Shown: positions 53,132 through 63,323, counted from the stretch's first letter. The stretch is 64,000 nt of DNA from Selaginella moellendorffii (GCF_000143415.4 NW_003314315.1:926400-990399), one strand, 5' to 3'. Notes: generated by a model not told the origin, from the letters alone. Made by a program: numbers and translations.

Positions 53132-55543
53132 TCAGAAATAACAGGAATTTCGATCTGTCTCTAGCTTCTGGCAAGTTCCCTGGATGTTGGCCATCAAAGA
53201 ATAGGCCGCAGCATTGCTCCCTTCCAACTTTAAGCACCATTCGAACGCAAGCTTCCCCACTGTAGTATTGTTCCACTTTCGGCACGCTCCAAGTACTATC
53301 GACCATGACAGTGCGCTCGGCTTGAAAGGCATAGCCTCCAGTACCGCGACGGCTTTGTCGATTTCCCCGGCTCGGCCAAGGATGTCAACCAGACAATGAT
53401 AGTGCTCCATCTCAGCCTGTACCTCGTATCTGCTAGTCTGCATCAAGTGAAAGAGCCTCTTTCCTTCCTCGATCAAACCGACATGGCTGCACAGCGTCAA
53501 AATGCACAAAAAGGTGGCAGCATTTGGTCGGGAGCCTTGGTCCTGCATCCCGTTGAAAAGCTCGAAGGCCCGAGTTGTGTCACCTTGCCGACAGTAACCA
53601 GCTATCAGCGCAGTCCAAACCAGCATGTCCACCGTCGAAGCTGAATCAAACTGGCAGCTCGCATCGACCAGCTTCCCACACTTCCCGTAAAAGTCCACCA
53701 GGCAGTTCACCAGCACGGCATCGTTTTCAAGACCGGATCTGCAAACCTCTGCATGGATTGCTTTCCCGACTTCTACAGCCACCAAACTGGAGCAGGACTT
53801 GAGAGCAGCCGCAAGAGTGTGAGCGTCCGGCTTCGTGCGCACGTACACAGCAGCAAACAGGTCCAGTGCAACCTGTCCCTCGGCAGATTCCGCGTATCCC
53901 ACAATGAGCGTCGTCCACAGCACTGAATTGCAAGCGGCCATGCTGTCGAACACCTTCCTGGCATCCACCATGCTTCCACATCTCGCATAGAGATTCACCA
54001 AACTGCTCTCAACAAACGCGTCGGTTTCCCAGCCACTTCGTCGTGCTAGAGCGTGAAGAGTCATCCCTCTCTCCAGAGCCTTCACCTTTACGAGCTTCCC
54101 GTCTATTCTCTGGCCCTCTTCACTGGCAGCCAGACAGGTACACGCCTTCAGCACGGGGACGAACGTTCGTGAATTTGGATCGCAGCACTGAAGAAGCCTC
54201 ATTTCTTCAAACAGCTCCAGACACAGCTCTGCTTCACCATTGTCTGCGTAGCCTAATAGCAGCGCGTTCCATGACACCACAGTCGGAAACCTTAACGTGT
54301 CGAACACCTTCCGGGCATTTAGCATGCTTCCACACCGGCAGTACATATCGATGACCGTGTTTGCGACTTGCACAGAGTTTGACACCATCCTCGTAGCCTG
54401 TGAGTGAACGACCATTCCTTTCTCCAGCCATTTCATCTTCACAGTCCTCCCATCAATCTGCTTTCCTTCTTCCCTAGCTGCCATCGTAGCGCAGGCTTTG
54501 AGTGCAGCAGCAAGCGTCAGAGCATCCGGCAGTGTGCGTCCTTCACGTTTCATCCTGTCGAAGAGCTCCAAGGCTAGCTCTCCCTGTCCATTCTCCACAT
54601 ACCCCCGGATCAGCGCAGTCCACGAAACCACATTGTGTGAAGTTAAGGAGTCGAAAACCTGCTGCGAGTCCGCCATCCTTCCACATTTCGCATATGCGTC
54701 AACAAGGGTGCTGGCCACGTAAATCTCCCTGTCACACCCCATCTCTCGAGCTCTATCGTGCAAAGCGATGACCTTTTCCACGCACCGCAGCTTCACGAAC
54801 TTCCCATCAACGTGACAACCATCTTCTTTTGCTGCCAGGATCGCGCAAGCCTTGAGCACCGCAACTAAAGTTCTAGAGTCTGGCTCGCAGTTTTCTCCCA
54901 TTCCCATGCAGCCAAACAGCTCGAGTGCCAACTCTTCCTCCTCGTTCTCAGCACATCCCATGACCAAGGAGTTCCACGACACAACGTCTCGGAGTAGCAT
55001 CCTGTCAAAGACCCGGCGAGCGTCAGCTAAGCTCCCACACTTGGAATACATGCTTACCATATTGTTGTGAAGGATATAGTCTCGGCCGCAAGAGCTTCTC
55101 TGGAACTTTGAGTGAAGCGCCATGGCTTTCTCCAAGGCCTGGGTTTTCACAAGCGTCCCATCGATCTCACAGCCCATTTCTTTCGTCGCCAGTCCAGCGC
55201 AAGCCTTGAATCCAGCCAGAAAGATCCCTGAATCCGGCGGTGCGATCATCCCGCTCAAGATAATCTCCACTCCCAGGCCCTCCTCTCCATTTTCCACATA
55301 ACCCAGCACGAGCGAGCTCCAAGATCCCGCGTTGTGGCACGGCATTCGATCGAAGACGCCGCGCGCGAGATCGAGACTCCCGCACCTGGCGTACATTGCG
55401 ACGAGAGCATTCGCGGCGACGATTGAGCCCGCGATTCTTCCAGCGGCTTCATGGATCCTCTTCCCGCGCTCCAAATCCCTGGAGCTGCTGCACACCCGGA
55501 GATCAAGAAGGAGCTTCGCTACATTCGTCCGCGCTACTCTCAT
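53132..55543 (-). CDS. pentatricopeptide repeat protein, PLS class with repeated inserts
   Basis: This is a predicted organellar RNA-binding protein. The gene is a single exon of 803 residues. Units contain ALVAMYARCGSLDLARGVFD, GSWSSLVLGYVENGE and FKACAGL. At least four units carry an extra segment before the LHS helix: KEMGCEIDGTLVKTQALEKA at about residue 121, KEDGCHVDGKFVKLRCVEKV, REEGKQIDGRTVKMKWLEKG and SEEGQRIDGKLVKVKALERG. The C-terminal end (LSWSIVLGACRKWNNTTVGK, then YSLMANIQ) is E1-like; no DYW follows. The N-terminus is short (MRVARTNVAKLLLDLRV), weak as a targeting signal. It resembles the PPR at 39.5 kb and is probably its paralogue. The stop is 23 bp from the FLA stop. Confidence 0.95.
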   Translation of the reverse strand: MRVARTNVAKLLLDLRVCSSSRDLERGKRIHEAAGRIAGSIVAANALVAMYARCGSLDLARGVFDRMPCHNAGSWSSLVLGYVENGEEGLGVEIILSGMIAPPDSGIFLAGFKACAGLATKEMGCEIDGTLVKTQALEKAMALHSKFQRSSCGRDYILHNNMVSMYSKCGSLADARRVFDRMLLRDVVSWNSLVMGCAENEEEELALELFGCMGMGENCEPDSRTLVAVLKACAILAAKEDGCHVDGKFVKLRCVEKVIALHDRAREMGCDREIYVASTLVDAYAKCGRMADSQQVFDSLTSHNVVSWTALIRGYVENGQGELALELFDRMKREGRTLPDALTLAAALKACATMAAREEGKQIDGRTVKMKWLEKGMVVHSQATRMVSNSVQVANTVIDMYCRCGSMLNARKVFDTLRFPTVVSWNALLLGYADNGEAELCLELFEEMRLLQCCDPNSRTFVPVLKACTCLAASEEGQRIDGKLVKVKALERGMTLHALARRSGWETDAFVESSLVNLYARCGSMVDARKVFDSMAACNSVLWTTLIVGYAESAEGQVALDLFAAVYVRTKPDAHTLAAALKSCSSLVAVEVGKAIHAEVCRSGLENDAVLVNCLVDFYGKCGKLVDASCQFDSASTVDMLVWTALIAGYCRQGDTTRAFELFNGMQDQGSRPNAATFLCILTLCSHVGLIEEGKRLFHLMQTSRYEVQAEMEHYHCLVDILGRAGEIDKAVAVLEAMPFKPSALSWSIVLGACRKWNNTTVGKLAFEWCLKLEGSNAAAYSLMANIQGTCQKLETDRNSCYF

Positions 55544-55698
55544 AGCAGCAATCGCTCACCTCGAGGCGCGTCGCGGCGGCCAATCGGCTCCATCGCCACG
55601 AAATGTTTCCCTCTAGACTATAAACCCTAACTTTTCGAATTAAAAGTCAATGGTTATAAAACGCGGTAGCTCCATTGTTAGCTACAAAAACGAAGGAA

Positions 55699-56810
55699 CT
55701 AGACAATGCGCTCTAGCTCCCGCGCGTAGCCCAGAGTTTGATTGATGAGCTGCAGCGATGGAATCTCCTTGCAAAGCGAAAAATCCTTCACCTTCTGGAA
55801 GTAGACGCATCGATTTCTTATCTCCCAGTCCGGATGCTCCTGAAAACATGAAAGAGATGATATCGAGAGATCGCAACAGTGGAGAGAGAAGTACCTCACT
55901 GATGTAAGTCATGAGGTCCTGATCTCTCGTGAACTTAAAAATCGTCTTGGCATCGTCCAGCGTCAGGAAATCGTAAGCTTTCTCGCTGCAGCCAGAAATC
56001 TCATCCCTGGAACAAAATCGATATTGATCAAACTCTCTTCTCTTCTTTCAAAGGAAAAGAGAATCTTACCTCACGGTCTTGGCGAGAAGATTGATGAAGT
56101 AATTGTAGCTGTCGTGAGGAACCTTTCGGCTACGAAGGACGTGATTGTAAGCGCCCTCCATCAGTGCTTGCTCCAGCTCCACCACGATCTTGATGCAATC
56201 GTTCTTGAGAGCTTCCGGAGACAAGAGTTCGAGCTCGGTGTGAAACTCGGCGATCCTGTTCTGGACGAGCAGCCGCAGGAGATTGAGACCCAGCATGATG
56301 TACTCGAAATTCGATGGAGGAATCAGGTGTCTACAAGACCAAAGAAGAGAAAAATCGGCCCAAAGGAGAAAGATGAAAGAGCCACTCTACCTTGTGTCTG
56401 TGTAGTAAGGCTTGAGCTGGAGAAAATGGAGCTCGAAAGATTCCTGGTCTTCAGTCCCAACGCTCAAGAGCACAGCCTGCTCAAGGATGGATCCTAGAAC
56501 AAAAAAAGAGAAAGATAAAAAACTTGGATGTGAAAGAGATTCTAATATAGATTGTTCTTACGAGCAAGCTTGAGCTCCTCGACTTGAGTAGAGGTGTGGC
56601 GATAGAGCGGTGGAAGGCCGGAGAACTCGGTGAGCTTGACCTGGAAGAGCTCCATTCTAAGAGCCGCATTGGATCGAAATCTAGGAAGGAACTCACCTTG
56701 AGCTGATTGAGGAAGGCGCGTGCGCTCTCGAAATTCCGGGCGAAGATGCTCGTCTCGAGGCGCCCGTAGAGGCGCTGCGCTTCCAGGACCTTGCTGTTGC
56801 CGCTGTCCAT
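55699..56810 (-). CDS. RPN12: 26S proteasome regulatory subunit RPN12
   Basis: This is a lid subunit of the 26S proteasome. Exons on the minus strand are 56810-56697, 56640-56562, 56493-56391, 56330-56070, 56006-55895 and 55839-55699, giving 269 residues (Arabidopsis RPN12a 267). Family blocks in order are VKLTEFSGLPPL, LLSVGTEDQESFELHF, IMLGLNLLRLLVQNRIAEFH, DEISGCSEKAYDFL and the C-terminal KEIPSLQLINQTLGYARELE. The PCI/winged-helix part is in the C-terminal half. Introns are 55-68 bp. The ATG at 56810 lies 46 bp from the start codon of the divergent mS33 gene, with telo-boxes between. Orthology is clear. Confidence 0.97.
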
Positions 56811-56856
56811 CTCTTCCCACTCTCCCCCAAACCCTAACTTTAGGTTAGGGGTGAAG
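56811..56856. promoter_or_regulatory. 46-bp divergent start region with paired telo-boxes (RPN12 / mS33)
   Basis: Only 46 bp separate the two start codons. It contains AAACCCTAACTTTAGGTTAGG, an inverted telo-box pair. The two 5' leaders must be extremely short or overlap into each other's coding sequence. Telo-boxes are common in plant ribosomal and translation-related promoters. Confidence 0.65.
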
Positions 56857-57465
56857 ATGGGTGTGGTGAGATTGATCACCAGGCTCGCAAATCCCGCGCA
56901 GCGAAGGTGAGCTATGGATCTTTCGCCCTCTTTTCTGATCGATGCGCGCTCTCACAGGCATTGGGTTCCAAAGAAGAAGATTTTGGGCACCCCCGAGCTC
57001 AATCGGATCTACAATGGCCCTGGCGTGGATCAGGACTACGGTAACGATCGAGTGACTGTTCTTGGAGCTCGCTCTATCGATTGAAAGCTCTCTCTTTCTC
57101 GCAGTGAATAGCGAGAAGTACAAGACCGAGATCCTCCAAGCCAAAGCTCGGATTTTCAACTACGTGATTGGGAATGGATTGCGATCCGGCCACAAGATTC
57201 TCAGGAGGAAGCTCATCGGCCCGGAGCTCGTCAAGTGGTACCCATTCCCCTTGCAGCATTTGGATCGGCGATTCAAGGATCCAACCGAGGAGAGGTATGA
57301 GAATTCTTCCTTCACGCAAATTTCTAGTCTGTTCTTGCGGATTGATCGCGCTCTCCTCTTTCCAGGCGATACCAGAGATTGCAAAGATTGAAACGAGCGG
57401 GCAAAGGAAGACCGAAGAAAGGCCAAGGCAAGCGAGCGACCGCCAAAGCCAGCAAGAAGAAATAG
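56857..57465 (+). CDS. mS33: mitochondrial small-subunit ribosomal protein mS33
   Basis: mS33 is a mitochondrial-specific small-subunit protein. Exons are 56857-56906, 56958-57040, 57105-57294 and 57366-57465, giving 140 residues. The middle has QAKARIFNYVIGNGLRSGHK and LIGPELVKWYPFPLQHLDRR. The C-terminus has the hallmark RLKRAGKGRPKKGQGKRA found at the end of mS33 proteins, then a basic KASKKK tail. The N-terminus MGVVRLITRLANPAQRR is basic and suits mitochondrial import. All introns are 51-71 bp. The bS21m start codon follows only 53 bp after this stop on the same strand, and RPN12 starts 46 bp away on the other strand. Confidence 0.88.
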
Positions 57466-57518
57466 AGTTTCTAGGGTTCTTGAGAGGGATAGGAGTTTTA
57501 GGGTTCTTGGGGAGATCG

Positions 57519-58015
57519 ATGGCGATGGCGATGGCTCTAGGCAGGAAATGCGGCTTGATCCCGCGGCAATTGGTACAGTTCTTTCGTTTCTCTCGCATCG
57601 CAGCGCTCTGATTTGGATGGATCGAGCGCAGCAACAGGTGCGCGGCGTGTATATCGACTGCAAGGGGCTGAATTTCGAGCAAGCCATGGCGCGCTATGGC
57701 CGGAAAATGCGACAGGACAAGACGCTCAACGATCTGCTCAAGAAGGAGTACTACGTGAAGCCGTCGGAGCAGCGGCGCCAGGCGGAGAAGGAGCGCGTCA
57801 AGCGAACCAAGAAGAGGCTCTTCCGGGAGAAGCTCAAGTTCGTCTTGATGTTGCGAGCAAGGTTTGCATTTCTCTTTCCCTCCCTTTGTTCTTCATTCAC
57901 CATAGCTGGTTTTCTTTCTCATCGGACAAATCCAGCTTTGTTTTTATCATCTCCCTCTTTGCGAGATCTTGAATCGCTTACTGATGATCTTCTCCTCGTT
58001 TCCAGAGGGCTGTGA
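57519..58015 (+). CDS. bS21m: mitochondrial ribosomal protein bS21m
   Basis: bS21 is a small-subunit ribosomal protein. Proposed exons are 57519-57572, 57638-57861 and 58006-58015, giving 95 residues. The conserved core is VRGVYIDCKGLNFEQAMARY, then RKMRQDKTLNDLLKKEYY and LKFVLMLRARGL. The end RGL matches the C-terminus of Arabidopsis mitochondrial bS21m, which supports the 10-base last exon. The last intron (57862-58005, 144 bp) is a multiple of three and has no stop in frame, so its retention would add 48 residues. The first intron uses GTACAG and is less certain; a shorter start at ATG 57620 is the alternative. The start is 53 bp after the mS33 stop, same strand. Confidence 0.85.
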
Positions 58016-58109
58016 TCGAATTTTGGTGATCTTTGATTTGTTTTCCTCGCTACTAGAGTAGAGGTACTGTTCTTATGAACCAACAAGAGCCCTAAGTTTC
58101 TTTTCTATC

Positions 58110-58570
58110 ATGGCCTCGGGAGGGCCTCTTCTCGGTTTCGACGACCTCATCCATGATCTCAACAAAGACCCCTCTTCTCCGAATTTCCCCTGGTTGGATC
58201 GCCCATCAGCAGCGCAAGAAGATCATCATCTCCCTCTGGATCTCGATCTCGTAGACGTGCTTCCTCTTTCTTTCAATCCCAAGCAATACCATTGCAGGAA
58301 ATCCAGGAGACTTGCCGCGATCTTAATGCCGCATTGGAGCGCCCGGGCTACGCTTGGACCTCACTCAACCAGAAGGTGGGTCGCCTCGATCGTCGATTCC
58401 TCCGCAATTTCTCATGTGAGCTGTGTGGAAAATCTCACCTATGCACGAGCCTGGCGGCCGCAGCCGAGATCCTTCGAATCAGCCACGCGAATTTCGCGTC
58501 ATTGCTCCAGAAACTCCAAACCCTGCGCGCGATTGTTGGCAGGGGAGAAGGAACCCTAAAGATGCTATAA
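58110..58570 (+). CDS. small helical protein of unknown function
   Basis: I do not recognise the family. Exons are 58110-58250 and 58298-58570 (intron 47 bp), giving 137 residues. The first exon encodes MASGGPLLGFDDLIHDLNKD and an acidic/His-rich stretch. The second encodes a helical segment EIQETCRDLNAALERPGYAW and a basic segment. A C-x2-C...C pattern (CELCGKSHLC) follows, then an amphipathic helix (NFASLLQKLQTLRAIVG). Without splicing the frames disagree; the spliced frame looks more protein-like than the unspliced one to 58559. It is the third gene of a tight plus-strand run after mS33 and bS21m, 94 bp after the previous stop. Confidence 0.55.
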
Positions 58571-58932
58571 ATGCCGATTTTCTAGGTTGAGTATATTCTC
58601 TTAGGGCAGGGCGTGCCATAAGGGTTTCCAACGACAGCGCGCCCCTCATCGATAGAGCTGGCTCTGCTCCATCTTCCCTGCGACGCGCGGTAAGTCTCCC
58701 TCTCCCTCAAGATCTATGCGCTAGAATTCTCGATTTTGCGCTAGAAATCTTGATTTCTACAGTAGGAATTGCTTTGGTCGGTGTGTGCTCGCATTTCAAG
58801 GGAGAATTCGCTGTGTGCTTTCTACCCGATTTTTTCGAGTACCAAAACTAATGGTTTTTTGTTCTTCTCTTTTGTATCCAGATTATCGAATCGAGAGTGT
58901 GAGGCTTCTTCCAAGAGGGCAATTGTTCTAGA
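58571..58932. other. 5' region of the charged protein gene
   Basis: This is probably the promoter and 5'-UTR with a UTR intron of about 190 bp: a GTAAGT donor near 58690 and an acceptor ending in CAG near 58880. It has a TAGGGCAGGG and AGGGTTT stretch near 58602-58626. Confidence 0.4.
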
Positions 58933-59970
58933 ATGTTTGGAGGTGGATACAGAAAAGACGATGGATTGCCTGCTGTAAGCACTGCGAATATTTTCTCTGC
59001 GCTTGAGCGAAAATCCAGCAAGAAGAAGTTGGACAAGCATGCATTGCAAAGCAGCCAGAGTAAGCAGCAGGAGGACGCTGGCCAGTTTTGGGTGCCAAGT
59101 CCGGTTACCGTCAAGTCTTGGGCCGATGTCGAGGACGACGACGATTACTTTGCGACCACCGCACCGCTGCCAGCGATCTGGGGCCAGACAACAACAAAGT
59201 CCTCGCAGGAACCCTCCGTGAACCATGACTTGAATCACTTGGAGGTAACCATCTTTTCTCGTGGTTCTCCCCTCTCTTTCTTTTCTTCTTCTTCCTGATG
59301 GTACGCTTGTTTCTTGGACAGGATTCCGAGGTTGACGAGGATTTTGACGATGATGCCGACGAAGAGGTCGAAGAAGAGAAAAGCGAGGAAGCCGGTGTCG
59401 TGAGTTCAGGACAAGCTGAGCAACGTCCTCAAACTCCCACGGTACTTCGCGAGCTGGACAAGCAGCTCTCCAAGAAGGAGATCAAGAAGAAGGAATTGGC
59501 GGAGCTTGCGGCAGTCCTGGCCGAGTTTGGCGTTTCCACGGAGGAGACGAAGAAAGAAGCGAAGAACGGTACGTAACGAAATAACTCGCTTCCTTCCTTC
59601 TCTTCTCGGGCTTACCGGCTTTTAACTTCCAGAAGACGACGAGGATGCCGTTCCGAGCAACGACGGCGACGCTGCAAACAACGAGGCGGAGAGGAAGATC
59701 GCGAAGAAGAAGAAGCCCAAGAAGGAGAAGACCGCTCCTGCCGTGCCCGTGATCATGGAGGAGATCGAATCGAACGTGACGGCGGTCGCGGAGCCGATGG
59801 ACGTTCTCATCAAGAAGAAGCTGGTGGCGGGCAAAAAGAAGAAATCCGTCAAGGAGAACAGCTCCGCCGCCACGAGCAAAGTCGCCGCCGAGGCCGCCGC
59901 TCGAGCTGCAAAGCTGGCCGCCGCCAAGAAGAAGGAGAAGAGCCACTACAACCAGCAGCCAGCTCGTTGA
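58933..59970 (+). CDS. highly charged plant protein of unknown function
   Basis: I do not recognise a named family. Exons are 58933-59244, 59322-59568 and 59633-59970, giving 298 residues. The N-terminus MFGGGYRKDDGLPAVSTANI is followed by a Lys-rich helix (FSALERKSSKKKLDKHALQS). SWADVEDDDDYFATTAPLP comes at about 57-75. The second exon has an acidic run (DEDFDDDADEEVEEEKSEE) and a coiled-coil RELDKQLSKKEIKKKELAEL. The C-terminus is Ala/Lys-rich (KVAAEAAARAAKLAAAKKKE), ending HYNQQPAR. The composition suggests a nuclear or nucleolar role, which is inference from charge alone. The ATG at 58933 follows a likely 5'-UTR intron. Confidence 0.8.
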
Positions 59971-60352
59971 TTGCCGCCATGGATCTCGATCGCTTTCCAT
60001 CCAGCAAGCTCCGGGACGCGAGAAAGAAAGATCACAAAGACAATGTTCTACCATCATTATATTATAAAGTCGTGTTCTTTGCCTATTGGCTGAATCTCTT
60101 TCGTGTCCTCTTCGTCTACAACGATCAAAAACTTGGAACTAACTTGCGTGAGCTCTTCGTCTGCACGATCAAAGTAGCAAGTATCCTAAACTCGAAGCTA
60201 ACTTGCGTGTCCTTGTCGTCTACACGATCAAAATCAGAGGACCAACGATCAAAATCTTCGCAGACACGAAACAAAGGATAATACTTGAAGAAACAAACGA
60301 TCTTACAAGGAAAAATTGCGTGATAAGACTGGATTACAATGAACTATCGCGT
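59971..60352. other. intergenic stretch
   Basis: This is the 3' flank of the charged protein gene; no gene is seen. Short direct repeats occur near 60107-60225 (TCGTCTACA-CGATCAAA twice, TTGCGTGAGCTC/TTGCGTGTCCTT). Confidence 0.4.
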
Positions 60353-60892
60353 TTAAATCTTCTTCTTCTTCGAAAGATGAATGGAGGCATGTTCCAATAT
60401 CTCAGAACAGAAACGCTGCAGCGTTTTTGGACAAATAGCAGTGGTATGAGTAGCCATTTTTTGGTGTGTTTTTTTTCTCTTTTTGTTTGAGAAATCAGCA
60501 AAGAATCGTACCTTTGTTTGCAGTTCGTTGTCATCTTGCCAAAAGCGAATCTTATGATGGCAGCAACCACACAGACTTTTGAATGAATCGCCAGGAACGG
60601 AAGCCATGGATGGATTCATCACGAAGCCTGGAACCTGGAACCCAACAGCAGCAAGCAAGCAAAAAAGAATAGAAGCCAAGAGAAAGAATCGAGAAGATAA
60701 GAAAGAGCAGAAAATCAACCACGAGAAACTTACCCGCAGCGCAGCGAGTAAAATGTGTTCTTGAGAGGCTTCTTCTTTCCGACTGAAAACAACAGTTACT
60801 AGAAACGAAGAAAAGGAGAAGAAAGAATCTGCAGAAACGGGACGCACACGTAAGTGAGCAACAGAGAAAGGAGAAAAATCGAAGCTTTCCAT
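60353..60892 (-). CDS. doubtful small minus-strand gene
   Basis: On the minus strand a frame from ATG 60892 (MESFDFSPFSVAHLRVRP) leads through RKEEASQEHILLAALR to a GTAAGT donor. It can splice to an exon reading VPGFVMNPSMASVPGDSF and CGCCHHKIRFWQDDNELQTK, ending at a GTACGA donor. A final short exon RFCSEILEHASIHLSKKKK could end at 60353. Splice signals are fair and frame is kept, but I recognise no family, and the middle is Ser/Phe-rich as in translated non-coding DNA. Alternatively this is a non-coding transcript or chance. Confidence is low. Confidence 0.25.
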   Translation of the reverse strand: MESFDFSPFSVAHLRVRPVSADSFFSFSSFLVTVVFSRKEEASQEHILLAALRVSFSWLIFCSFLSSRFFLLASILFCLLAAVGFQVPGFVMNPSMASVPGDSFKSLCGCCHHKIRFWQDDNELQTKVRFFADFSNKKRKKTHQKMATHTTAICPKTLQRFCSEILEHASIHLSKKKKI

Positions 60893-63323
60893 CGATCGAG
60901 GACTGAGCGAGCAGAGAAATGAGGGACGCAAATTTGTAGCTGAGGGGAATGAAGCCTGGTCCGACACAACACGATCTCCAGATCAAACTGTGATGCTTGT
61001 TTCTCAACTTTGCGATTTGATCAGATCTCGGCGATGCTGTCTCGAGCCAGGCAGCACTCCCCGCAACATAAACCTCTTTGCTTCATCTTTCGCTCTAGAG
61101 TCTAATGTCTCGCTCGAACGATCGACTGCAAGATGTGGGAGAGCTTCTCTTTTTCCCTTCCTGGAAAGGATGATCCAGATCTACGTGCTGCTGCCATTCA
61201 CATCGCAGTGGATCGAATCGATCGATTAAATTACAGTGACCCAGCAAACAATTGCAGCGGGATGGAGAGGACTGAAGAGAGGAAGGAAAAAACGACTTCT
61301 TCTCAGGAAGAAAGTCAAGGAAAAGAGGAGCGAGCGAGCGAGCGAGGGAGAAATGGTCTGTCCGGCCACAAGCTTTTATAGAAGAAGATTCAAGAAGGAA
61401 GGCACGCCAGTAACAATCAATCCTGGATCATAGAATAGATGGGTCAGCTGCCCCTAAAAACCTATCGATTTTTCTCACACACTCCACTCTCTCTCCGTGC
61501 TGCGCGAGCATTCATCCCACTGCTCCAGCGAAAAAAAAAATTGACACTCCACACATCCACAACCAAGACGAAGAAGAGGAGAAAGAAAGAATTCTTCCAC
61601 TCGTTTTGTCGCTACTTTTAGTTTTGCCCTAAAAAACACTCACAGACGGAATCAGCGTCACGTCACCGCCAAGTTGACGGCGCCGCTAACTTTGGCGCCC
61701 CTCGTACGGAAGCCCTGTCATTGGCGCATTATTACTTCCGTTGCCCTGTCTCGCCTAAATTTTTTCTTTTCTACGTGCTCCTCAACATTGTTATTTGTTT
61801 CCTGCCGTACAATGATTTTCCAACCATATCTATTTGGGCCAGGGCCTGGCCAGCCATCTGAATTTGGGCCAGGCAGGGCCGACGTGGCAGGGGCAACCAC
61901 GTGCGTGCATTTAATGGGCCTAGAGCGGTCATAAATAGGCCCATTGTCCCAAATGCATGGCATGGGCCACATTTCTTCCTCCTTGTACTGGGTGGAAAAA
62001 AACTTGGAACCTCTGTCCAACATGGACTAGTACTACCACTATTACTACTACTACCACAAATTCACTCATCCATCAAAACCATCCAGCCAAGCAAAGAACT
62101 TAAAATTCTGGTTTGACTAACACTCAAGCTTATGAGTGTGTATGATTCAACATACTTGTATCAAGCCCTGTATGTACATTGGTAGACAAATCAAACAAAC
62201 CCTCTAAGTACACAATTGCAACTGGGTGGTGTTTAGGGTTTGAAGATGGAATATTCTTTGCCTATACTACCACTCACCTGACCAGGTGGTTGCTCCATTG
62301 GGCATTGGAGATGGATTTATGGCCACCGTACAAGCTACACACACCCCTAGCAAAATTTTCTAGGTCCTCTTAAATATACTACTGGCTTGTCAAGTGTCTT
62401 ATAGTTTAGTTATAGTTTAGTAGAGCTGTTGTTCTAATAGTATTTTTTTGGATTTGATTATCGATCTCAAGTTTGGGATCAGCAAGATCTAAGCATCAGC
62501 AAGCGATCACCATAGTGTCGAGTCTTTATTTTGCAAGTATACACTGTTGTATGGCCTACGTAACGCGTAGGTGGTACAGCCCTAATGTCACCGACATTGC
62601 CCCCCGAAAAACATCTCCAGCTCCCGATTTAAGGATCACACCTTACCAAGCACGAGCAGCAGTGAGCGCAGTAGTAGCAGCAGCAGAGAAGCATTGAGTT
62701 TGAGACGTCTCTCTCATGTCATTTAAGTAGAAAAAAGAGAGGGTTTTATTTTTTCTTTAAAGAAGACGAAGACCAAGAAACAAAACAAGTTAAATTCAAG
62801 GAGATTCAGTTGCTCTACGATCACGGATCTCAAAAGATTCCCCCGCTGTTTTAAAAATACGCTGCTCTTTCAAGTCTTTGTCCGTGCTTGTAAAAGTTGC
62901 AGGCAAGCTGTGTGTTTTACCTCGTAAGTAGCCACCAAAGTCAAACAAGCAAAGCCAGCCAATGTGATACACATCGTATCAAGAAAATGCCCGCCACCTT
63001 TTCCTCTGTCTCTCTTTGCTTCGTTTTGTGTGTAGTTTTTGTATCGTTTTGCAAGGGAAAGAAGAGCGCCCATGAAGGAATTTCCTTCCTGGTGTAGATG
63101 AAACACGAAATCCGGCTGTGTACAAGTCAAACGCCAATCACAGAGAGTAAACTATGTTGTCTCGAGACCCGATCCCCAAGATAAGAAATGTTAGGACTAC
63201 GCGTCATCACCAAGTTGGGAGAGAAAACTATAATTTATAGATGATCCTGATACTGCTCATGAAAAAGAGTTCCATTTCTCCACTAAGATTTCAATTGTCT
63301 CACATGTGATGTGCTGAGGATCT
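60893..63323. other. long intergenic stretch before right-edge PPR
   Basis: I see no convincing gene. Bases 61130-61430 are purine-rich (GA-type) with low-complexity frames. Bases 62030-62060 contain a short TAC/ACT repeat. Frames near 62179-62697 have no recognisable domain. Confidence 0.45.

Noticed and set aside
60405-60425. AAACGCTGCAGCGTTT palindrome
   Set aside because: A single 16-bp palindrome is expected occasionally by chance and has no supporting context.
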